From Catellatospora vulcania (GTDB lineage Bacteria; Actinomycetota; Actinomycetes; Mycobacteriales; Micromonosporaceae): a stretch of DNA of 64,000 nucleotides. The notes beneath the pieces were generated by a model, which was given only the letters and a program-made list of their open reading frames with translations, made no database searches and had not been told where the DNA came from. Below are positions 29,076 to 35,907 of the stretch, one piece after another (the first letter of the stretch is position 1; every line of letters begins with the position of its first letter). Position numbers and translations under genes: made by a program. The stretch spans positions 466,927-530,926 of the forward strand of contig NZ_ML769302.1 in assembly GCF_009720385.1 (NCBI RefSeq), read 5' to 3'.

Positions 29076-29148
29076 AGCCCGACATCCTGCCTCAGAAATC
29101 CGGGAAGTGCAGCAAGCCCCGCGTGCCGCGTGCGGTCGGCAGGAAGCA

Positions 29149-29214
29149 CCCGGGGCCGCCTGACCGAGCCGCGCAGCGGATGACCGTGCGACAGACAAGG
29201 CAGGCGGCCCCGGG
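29149..29214 (-). terminator. Long-loop inverted repeat after the lipoprotein operon
   Basis: CCCGGGGCCGCCTG (29149-29162) and CAGGCGGCCCCGGG (29201-29214) are a perfect 14-bp inverted repeat with a 38-base loop, 16 bases downstream of the lipoprotein stop at 29230. Confidence 0.6.
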
Positions 29215-29229
29215 CATGACGGCCGCGGG

Positions 29230-29733
29230 TCAGTCCGACAGGCTCACCACCCGGTCCACCGTGCCCAGATCGGTGTGGGTGGGCAGTGCCGGACCGCAGG
29301 CGACGTCGTCCATGACCGCCTCGGCCTCCGGTCCCGGCCGGCCCGTGATGCGTACGCAGAGCCGGACCAGCATTCGCGCGTGGCGCACCTCGCCGGCCTG
29401 GTCGAAGGCCACGTCCAGCCGGATGCCCTCGGCAGAGCCGGCGGCCCGGTCGAAGACGGTGCCGACGCCGTACCCCGGCACGGTCACCGCCTGCTCAAGC
29501 GAGTGAAGCAGCGCCTGGTCGGCGGGCGCGGTGCGTTCCCGCAGCACTGCCTGCATCGCGGCGGCGGATGTCCGCGCCTGGTCCCGAACCCGTTCGGTGG
29601 CCAGGTCCAGTGCGGCCTGATCAGGATCGAGGCTCTGGCATCCGGCCGCCCCCGGCAGGGCGAGCATGACGGCCGTGGCCGCCAGGACGCGCACGCGCGC
29701 CCCGGCGACCACGGTGTGGAACCTGCTGCTCAC
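29230..29733 (-). CDS. Small lipoprotein coupled to the large exoenzyme
   Basis: A 167-residue protein with a type II signal peptide ending LPGAAGC (lipobox). The mature part is helical (QAALDLATERVRDQARTSAAAMQAVLRE), then has a beta-rich portion and two further cysteines (LVRLCVRITG and DVACGP). I do not recognise the family. The GTG start overlaps the stop of the 1348-residue exoprotein by four bases (GTGA), so the two products are made together, perhaps as a membrane-bound partner or chaperone of the exoenzyme. Confidence 0.7.
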   Translation of the reverse strand: MSSRFHTVVAGARVRVLAATAVMLALPGAAGCQSLDPDQAALDLATERVRDQARTSAAAMQAVLRERTAPADQALLHSLEQAVTVPGYGVGTVFDRAAGSAEGIRLDVAFDQAGEVRHARMLVRLCVRITGRPGPEAEAVMDDVACGPALPTHTDLGTVDRVVSLSD

Positions 29734-32700
29734 AGGCCGAACTTCGTACGGACGACGTTCTGCATGATGTCAGCGTAGATCCGCGCACCCGAGATCTTCG
29801 GGTGCAGGGACTGCTGGGACGCCCCGTTGGCGTTCCAGTCCTCGGGCAGAAAGTCCGGCAGCGGGCCGTCCTCGCCAGGTGTCAGGTCGGTGACGACGGC
29901 GTTGATCGTCTCCGGGTTGCCGCAGACCCCCTTGCCGTCGAACAGCCCGGACGCGACCGGGTTGGCGAACTCGATCGCCAGGCCCGGCGTCGCCAGCCGC
30001 ACCTCGTCGACGGCCTCGCTCATCCGGGTGGCCATCAGCCCACCGGTCGCGTTCAGCCACGGGGCCTCCGACGTGCCGATGCCCGGCACGCAGCCACCCG
30101 AGTTCTCCAGCAGCTTCGGGTACCCCATGAGCATGATCTTGGCGTTGGGCGCCTGCTTGTGGATCTCCTGCAGCACGATCTTGATGGAGTCCTTGACCTT
30201 GCCGTTGATCAGCTCTTCGGTGTACTCGCCGATCGGCTTCGGCTCGCCGTCCAGCGTGTCGTCCTGGCACAGGCTGGGCAGCCCCACCCCGCCGAAGACA
30301 CAGTGCGTGAACACCTTGCTGAACCGGGCGTCGTTGCCGCCGATCGACAGCGTCACCAGCGTCGTGTTCTCGTCCAGGTAGCCCTGGTCGAGCTGCGACA
30401 GCTCGCCCGAGCCCGGCGTGCCCGTCTGCCCGAAGGCGTTGGTCGGCTTCGGCTGGCCGTACGGCACCGTGTGGTAGGGCAGCAGGTTCTCGCTCTGCGC
30501 GCCCGAACACGCCTGCAGGTGGTAGTCCATCGTCGGGTCCCACTCGTCGGCCCGCTTGCCGATCGAGTCCGGATCGTCGCTCAGCGCGGCCTGCCGCGAC
30601 CACGCGTACTTCGAACGGTGGCAGACGTTCTGGTAGAAGGGCTTCATCTCACCGTCGACGTACTGCAGCAGCTTGAAGTCGGTCTCCTTGTAGTAGTCCA
30701 CGCCGTCGGCGGCCGAAGCCCCCTCGCCCGACGAGTAGGAGTCACCGAGCGCGACGATCTGGTGCCGCGGCTTGCCCGCCAGCGCCTCGAAGGCCACCGC
30801 GTCCCAGGCGACGTCCTCGCTGCCCGCGCCGTCCGGCGTGTCCGTGGTGAGCCGGACCCGCGGGGTCCCGTTCACCGGGAACACCCCGAGCGACACCCAG
30901 CGGTGCTCACGGGTGCGCTGCGCCACCACGCGGCGCTTCGTGAAGGACCCGTTGCCCAGGTCGATCTCGTAGGTGGCCTGGCGGGTGTGCGCGCCGTGGT
31001 CGGGGATGTGCACCATGACCCGGGTCCAGGCCGACAGCGACCGGTCGAGGGTCCAGGTGCCGGTGACCTTCATCTTCCCGCCGGCGTACGACGGGTTCCT
31101 GGTGTGGGCGAACCAGAAGTGCCCGCCGAATCCGCCGCCGATCTGGTGGAAGTCCACCTTGCCGGCGAACTGGTTCAGGGCGTCCCGCTCGAAGTTGAGG
31201 GCGAAGGCGCCATGGCTGGCGGGCGGGGTGCAGCCCGGGCGGATCGACGGCGTCCCGTTCGGCACGTCGTCGACTACGAGCGCGCCCGCGGGCAGCCCGG
31301 AGGTGCTGCAGTTGGGCACGAAGCTGACCGCGTCGTCCTGGTAAGCGTAGCCGGGGTCGAACCGCAGCACCTCGTTGCCGCACTCGTTCGGGCAGTCGGC
31401 CTTCCAGGTGCTCGGCTGGTGGTACCAGCAGTGCAGGTCGTACTGGCCGGCCGCGTTCTTGTGGGCGCACGGGCCCGGCTTGGCCGGGGTGACCGCCGGG
31501 TCGTCCGGCACGAAGGTGCTGCCCGGGATGCAGTCGTTGCTGGCATCGCAGAACTCGGTGACCGGAGGTTTGGCGTTCGTCCGGTTCGCGATCGGGTTCG
31601 TGCCGCCCCACCAGGCCGCACGGTAGGCCGCGACCTCCGTGGTCGCGCTGTCCGGCAGGGTCGGCGGGTACGCCGCGAAACCGATGACCTTCTCCTGGTA
31701 GGGCCAGAACTGCGGAATGCGGGCGTCGTTGTAACCGCCCTCCAGGAAGGGCAGCCGGTTCGCCGGATAGTTCGGGTTGGCCGGGTTGTTGCCCCAACCC
31801 ACGCCCCATGCGCCGTTGTTCTTGTAGGCGTCGCTCTGCGGGTAGAAGCCGCTGTTGTAGGCCCAGATCGCGTAGAACCAGTTCTCGATCTTCCGAGCGT
31901 CGCCGTTGTGGACGGTCAACCCGCCGTTGCGGGTCTGGTTCCACTTGTCCTGCAGGATCCGGACGCCGGCGGCGACGTTCGCCGCGAAGTCCAGGGCGAC
32001 GGCCCGCTGCGTGTTGTACGGCAGCGCCACCTCGCCCGGCTTCTCCTTGCCCGCGAGCCGCATGCCGTCGGTCACCTGGCCCACGCCGTAACCGCAGTCC
32101 GCCTTGTCCCAGCGGACGTCCCAGTCGTCGGTGGTGTCCTCGTCATAGACGTCGGTGCCGTAGTAGTTGCCGATCAGCGGGTTGCCGGTGACACCCGGCA
32201 CGACGAGCCGCGACGCCTGCCACATGTTCGACTCCTGCGCCACGATGCCCAGGTAGACCTGCGCCGGGACGCGGCCGCCGCCGACGAGCTCCACGCGCGG
32301 GAACAGGCTCAGCGGCGAGTAGGCCGGCATGCCGAGATTCATCCAGTTGGCCGGACGAGCGGCGTACGGCGTGTTGGTGATCGCCTGGTTGATGGCCCAC
32401 TCGACCTGACGCGGCTTGGGCTGCAGCGCCTGGTTGCGCGGGTCGTTGCGGGGGACCGAGCAGTAGCGCTCGTCCTCCACGGGCGCGCTGGGGTCACCGG
32501 TCGCCGCGGCCAGCGCCGCGGGACCGGTGGCGGCAAGGCCGGTGGGTGCCGGACCGGCCAGAGCCGCGAGCCGGGGGTGCAGCGCCCCGCCCGACGCGGT
32601 CGCCGCGGACGGTGCCGTCTCCGTGCCGACGCCGAAGGTGACGTCCGCTCCGGTCGCGAGCACCCGGGCGTCGATCCGGACCGCGCGCGGCGCCCCCGGG

Positions 32701-33776
32701 TCGGCCACGGGCACCCGCGGGTCCTCGGTCCCGAGCCAGTGCACCCGGTTCAGCGCGATGTCGCCGTGTGAGGAGAAGGTCGCTCCCCGCGGCGCCTCGG
32801 TGCGGCGCACGCTGCCCGGCAGGGATGCCACCTTGCCGGTCTTGCCGGTGATGAAGACCCGGCCCGCGGCGCCCGCGGCGAGGTCGACATCTGCCAGCTT
32901 GCCCTCGGCCAGGGTGCGGGCCGCGCCGGCCTTCACCGCAGTGGCGAGCCGGCGGACCCTCGCCTGGTCGCCCGCATGCTCCAGGAACACCACGCCGCCG
33001 TCCGCGTCCGGCTTCAGCAGGTACGCCACACCGGTGGTCGGCGCGACCTCCGTCTGGCCGCCGTCGCGCGCCACGCGGAACAGCCGGCCCGCGCCCGCCG
33101 CGACGATGCCGTCCCGAGTCGGCACGGCCGAGGTCAGCTGCCCCTCCGTCGTGATCGGAGTGGCGAGCTTGCCGCGGGCGGCGTCAAGCTCGAGCAGCCG
33201 GGTCTGCGCCTTGCCCGCGCCGCCGAACTGGGAGATCAGCGCGGTCTCGCCGACGCCGCAGCCGGGGTTGAAGTAGGCCAGGGAGGACTGCACCGGCACC
33301 TTGGTCACCCGGCCGGAGGCCAGGTCCACCACCGCGGTGAAGCCGCCGCGATCGAACAGCTCCTGCTTGTTGGTGAAGGTACGCGGCGCGTACACGACCA
33401 CCACGCGCTTGGCCGACCCGGTGAGACAGGCGTTGCCGATCCACTGGTCGGTGTCGAACCCGGGCTCCGACAGCGTCGCCACCGTGCGCCAGCTGTAGCC
33501 GGAAGCGGCGGTCGCCGTCATCACGTGGAAGCCCGTCGCATCGCCGGACGTCGTCCAGGCCACGTCGGGTGACTTCGCCCAGTCCTTGCGAAGAACCGTG
33601 TCGCGCCGGGCCGGATCCACCGACCCTCGCAGCTTCGGCGACGCGTCTGCGGCAGCGGCCGGATCCGCCGTGGGTGAGGGAGCCGGCGGCGCGGCCTGCA
33701 CAGCCTGCGGGAGCATGGCGATCGCGGTACACGCCGCTGCCAGCAGCCCCGCGCGGCGCCATCGTCTTGGGGACAT
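29730..33776 (-). CDS. Giant secreted protein: propeller-like region, lytic-transglycosylase-like, golvesin-like and SGNH hydrolase domains
   Basis: A 1348-residue protein with a Sec signal peptide (RRAGLLAAACTAIAMLPQAVQA). Residues about 60-390 look like repeated beta strands, propeller-like. Residues about 490-700 resemble an SLT/lysozyme domain: PAQVYLGIVAQESNMWQASR has a candidate catalytic Glu515, and CGYGVGQVTDGM is present. Residues about 880-1000 match a golvesin-type beta domain (TGTWTLDRSLSAWTRVMVHIPDHGAH). Residues 1005-1348 are an SGNH hydrolase: ALGDSYSSGEG (Ser1013), LSIGGNDARFS, and SLHPKISGARIYAD (His1325). It should cut wall glycan and an ester bond outside the cell. Such a combination in one chain is uncommon. 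Confidence 0.8.
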   Translation of the reverse strand: MSPRRWRRAGLLAAACTAIAMLPQAVQAAPPAPSPTADPAAAADASPKLRGSVDPARRDTVLRKDWAKSPDVAWTTSGDATGFHVMTATAASGYSWRTVATLSEPGFDTDQWIGNACLTGSAKRVVVVYAPRTFTNKQELFDRGGFTAVVDLASGRVTKVPVQSSLAYFNPGCGVGETALISQFGGAGKAQTRLLELDAARGKLATPITTEGQLTSAVPTRDGIVAAGAGRLFRVARDGGQTEVAPTTGVAYLLKPDADGGVVFLEHAGDQARVRRLATAVKAGAARTLAEGKLADVDLAAGAAGRVFITGKTGKVASLPGSVRRTEAPRGATFSSHGDIALNRVHWLGTEDPRVPVADPGAPRAVRIDARVLATGADVTFGVGTETAPSAATASGGALHPRLAALAGPAPTGLAATGPAALAAATGDPSAPVEDERYCSVPRNDPRNQALQPKPRQVEWAINQAITNTPYAARPANWMNLGMPAYSPLSLFPRVELVGGGRVPAQVYLGIVAQESNMWQASRLVVPGVTGNPLIGNYYGTDVYDEDTTDDWDVRWDKADCGYGVGQVTDGMRLAGKEKPGEVALPYNTQRAVALDFAANVAAGVRILQDKWNQTRNGGLTVHNGDARKIENWFYAIWAYNSGFYPQSDAYKNNGAWGVGWGNNPANPNYPANRLPFLEGGYNDARIPQFWPYQEKVIGFAAYPPTLPDSATTEVAAYRAAWWGGTNPIANRTNAKPPVTEFCDASNDCIPGSTFVPDDPAVTPAKPGPCAHKNAAGQYDLHCWYHQPSTWKADCPNECGNEVLRFDPGYAYQDDAVSFVPNCSTSGLPAGALVVDDVPNGTPSIRPGCTPPASHGAFALNFERDALNQFAGKVDFHQIGGGFGGHFWFAHTRNPSYAGGKMKVTGTWTLDRSLSAWTRVMVHIPDHGAHTRQATYEIDLGNGSFTKRRVVAQRTREHRWVSLGVFPVNGTPRVRLTTDTPDGAGSEDVAWDAVAFEALAGKPRHQIVALGDSYSSGEGASAADGVDYYKETDFKLLQYVDGEMKPFYQNVCHRSKYAWSRQAALSDDPDSIGKRADEWDPTMDYHLQACSGAQSENLLPYHTVPYGQPKPTNAFGQTGTPGSGELSQLDQGYLDENTTLVTLSIGGNDARFSKVFTHCVFGGVGLPSLCQDDTLDGEPKPIGEYTEELINGKVKDSIKIVLQEIHKQAPNAKIMLMGYPKLLENSGGCVPGIGTSEAPWLNATGGLMATRMSEAVDEVRLATPGLAIEFANPVASGLFDGKGVCGNPETINAVVTDLTPGEDGPLPDFLPEDWNANGASQQSLHPKISGARIYADIMQNVVRTKFGL

Positions 33777-34177
33777 GACTCTCCGTTCGGTTCGGTCCGG
33801 CCGTGTCCTCCAGGGGACGGTGCGTCATGTACGGCACGGACCCGACGTGCGAGGAGGGCCGGGAAGGGGTTCCGCAGACAAGTGGCTGCCTGCGGGACCG
33901 ACGGTGCGGGAACGCCCCACCGAAGGCCCACCGCGAGTCCATCGAACGGCCATTCCGACCGGACCACGTGTGATGTGTGCCACCGGTGCCGGCGGTGGAC
34001 GACCTCCGCGCCGCTCCGATGTGTACCGATTTGCCCGGCAGAGACCGGCGTCACAGGCATCCCCCGAACGGCCCCCCGGTCGTCTCCATCTGAAGCCCGG
34101 TGACTAGGACTGGACGTACGCCGGATAACCGTTAGGCTCACGTCTCGCTGGTCACGGGGGCCGGCAGCAAGTAGCAC
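33777..34177. other. Divergent intergenic region, 400 bases
   Basis: It lies between the giant exoenzyme gene (minus) and the SARP gene (plus) and must hold promoters for both. A TAGGCT -10-like hexamer is near 34132. I looked for the heptameric direct repeats that SARP proteins bind near -35 and found none that convinced me. No other gene is supportable. Confidence 0.35.
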
Positions 34178-35068
34178 ATGGGAGCAACACCGGTGGGCAT
34201 CCAGATCCTTGGGCCTCTGGCCGTACGAGGCACCGACGGCGTCGAGTTGGCACTCGCCGGCCCGCGCCACCGCAAGATCCTCGCCGCGCTCCTGCTTCAG
34301 CCGAACCGGCTGCTGAGCACGAGCAGGCTCATCGACGTCATCTGGCCGGACAGCCCGCCTGCCACCGCCCGCGAGCAGGTGCAGAACTGCGTGAGCCTGC
34401 TCCGGCGCCAGCTCACGGGATCCCTGGCGGGTGTCGACATCGTCCGGCAGCCCACCGGCTACCGCATTCACGTCGACGACGGGATGCTCGACGCCGTGGT
34501 CTTCCGAGGACTCGTCCGGTCGGCTGAACTGTGCGCCGCGGACGGCGACACCGAGCGAGCCCGCGAACTGCTGCGCCGGTCCCTGCTCCTCTGGAACGGC
34601 CGGGTCCTGGAGGACGTGGACGCCGCGGAGCTGGCCCCGGCGAAGATCCACCTGGAGGAGCTGCAGGTCTGCGCCGTCATCCAGTACGCCAAGATCACCG
34701 AGCGGAGCGACCGGATCGACGCGGAGTTCCTCGCCGACCTCCGGCAGTGGATCTCTCTCCTGCCGTACCACGAAGGGCTCGTCGCCACGCTGGCGCGGCT
34801 GCTCCACCGCGGCGGCCGGACCTCGGACGCGCTGGACATCGTGCGGGACCTGCGTCGGCGGGTCCGGGACGAGCTCGGCCTGTGCCCGGGAGCGGAGATC
34901 GAGAGGCTGGAGCGGGAGATCCTGCTGGGCGCAGTCCCCGGCGACGTCTCCCGAAACGGTGAGGACTTCCAGCAGCTGCGGGAGCTGCTCACCTCCGCGG
35001 TGGAGGGGCTCAGCCAGATCGCGCAGCTCGTCAGCCACATCGACCGGCGGCTCGCCGCGCTGAAGTGA
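34178..35068 (+). CDS. SARP/AfsR-family transcriptional regulator
   Basis: A 296-residue protein, the size of a stand-alone SARP. Residues about 5-95 form an OmpR-type winged helix (IQILGPLAVRGTDGVELALAGPRHRKILAALLLQPNRLLSTSRLIDVIWPDSPPATAREQVQNCVSLLRRQL is the classic layout), followed by a bacterial transcriptional activation domain (about 100-245) ending in RRRVRDELGLCPGAEIERLEREIL. Such proteins activate antibiotic or secreted-protein genes. No biosynthetic cluster is in the window, so its target may be the neighbouring exoprotein or DUF2690 genes. A GTG at 34193 with GGGAG upstream is an alternative start. Confidence 0.85.
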   Translation: MGATPVGIQILGPLAVRGTDGVELALAGPRHRKILAALLLQPNRLLSTSRLIDVIWPDSPPATAREQVQNCVSLLRRQLTGSLAGVDIVRQPTGYRIHVDDGMLDAVVFRGLVRSAELCAADGDTERARELLRRSLLLWNGRVLEDVDAAELAPAKIHLEELQVCAVIQYAKITERSDRIDAEFLADLRQWISLLPYHEGLVATLARLLHRGGRTSDALDIVRDLRRRVRDELGLCPGAEIERLEREILLGAVPGDVSRNGEDFQQLRELLTSAVEGLSQIAQLVSHIDRRLAALK

Positions 35069-35102
35069 GCGGGCGGCAGCCGGCCTCTCACCTCGCACGC
35101 TG

Positions 35103-35140
35103 CGGCCCTTCCACAGACTGTCAAGCCTGCGGAAGGGCCG
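35103..35140. terminator. Hairpin between convergent SARP and DUF2690 genes
   Basis: CGGCCCTTCC (35103-35112) and GGAAGGGCCG (35131-35140) pair perfectly with an 18-base loop. Confidence 0.65.
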
Positions 35141-35171
35141 TGGCAAATCGTGTTCGTACCCCTGCTCTGCG

Positions 35172-35684
35172 TCAGAACTTGTCGGTGCAGATCTTCGACG
35201 AGTAGGTGTTCGTGCCGATGTAGATCTCGTCGGCGTACGTGATGATGCAGGCACGACCGAGGTAACCGGCGTCGTTCAGCATGTTGGAGAAGTGGTTGCC
35301 CGAACCGGCGCTGCCGTTGTCGTAGGTGCGCTGGGTGCCGCTGGTGTAGAAGCTCTCGATGCGCAGGTCGTTGTAGTAGCCCCACTCGCTGCCCGACTGC
35401 AGGCGCGTCCACACCGTGCGGCACCGCGGGCTGTAGCGCAGCTCCAGCACGCCCGTGTATCCGCCGACGTTGTACGCCTTCGACTTGGCGGTGTAGACGG
35501 CCGGGTCGTAGGCGCATCCCTGGCCGTTGCCGCCGGGCTCGGTGATGGCCCAGAACGTTTGCGGGTCCTGGTAGTCGCACGAACTGCCGCACTGGCTGGC
35601 GGCGGAGGCCGGCGTCGCCGTAGCGAGGATGCTGAGCAGGCCGATGCCTACCGCCAGCACGGCGTTGCGCAATTTGTTCTTCAT
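35172..35684 (-). CDS. Secreted DUF2690 family protein
   Basis: A 170-residue protein from the ATG at 35684 with AGAGGT upstream. A signal peptide (NKLRNAVLAVGIGLLSILATATPASA) is followed by a mature part with six cysteines (QCGSSCDYQDP, GCAYDPAVY, SPRCRTVW, GRACIITY, SKICTDKF) and the segment VLELRYSPRCRTVWTRL, the mark of DUF2690/YjfA-like extracellular proteins. The role is unknown; all cysteines could form disulfides. It faces the SARP gene. Confidence 0.8.
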   Translation of the reverse strand: MKNKLRNAVLAVGIGLLSILATATPASAASQCGSSCDYQDPQTFWAITEPGGNGQGCAYDPAVYTAKSKAYNVGGYTGVLELRYSPRCRTVWTRLQSGSEWGYYNDLRIESFYTSGTQRTYDNGSAGSGNHFSNMLNDAGYLGRACIITYADEIYIGTNTYSSKICTDKF

Positions 35685-35864
35685 GGTGAGACCTCTCTGC
35701 TGTACAGGTGCCGGTCCACTCGACCGGACGCACAGCAGGCTCGCAAGCCGGGCCACTCGAATGCCATCAGCGCATCATCATCCGGCCAACATTGCCCGTC
35801 GGCCCTGCGCCGGCAAGCCCTCGCCGACACCGGCCGGCTGACGGGCGGCCACACCCCGGAAAAA

Positions 35865-35895
35865 GAAGAGGGACCCCCTGCGGGGGTCCCTCTTC
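35865..35895 (-). terminator. Rho-independent terminator of the PBP operon
   Basis: GAAGAGGGACCCCC (35865-35878), loop TGC, GGGGGTCCCTCTTC (35882-35895): a 14-bp perfect stem. On the minus strand it is followed by a T-run (complement of AAAAA at 35860-35864), right after the PBP stop. Confidence 0.88.
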
Positions 35896-35907
35896 GTCAG
35901 CAGGCTG

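Noticed and set aside
33777..34177. SARP-binding heptameric direct repeats
   Set aside because: No pair of 11-bp-spaced heptamers of convincing similarity was found.
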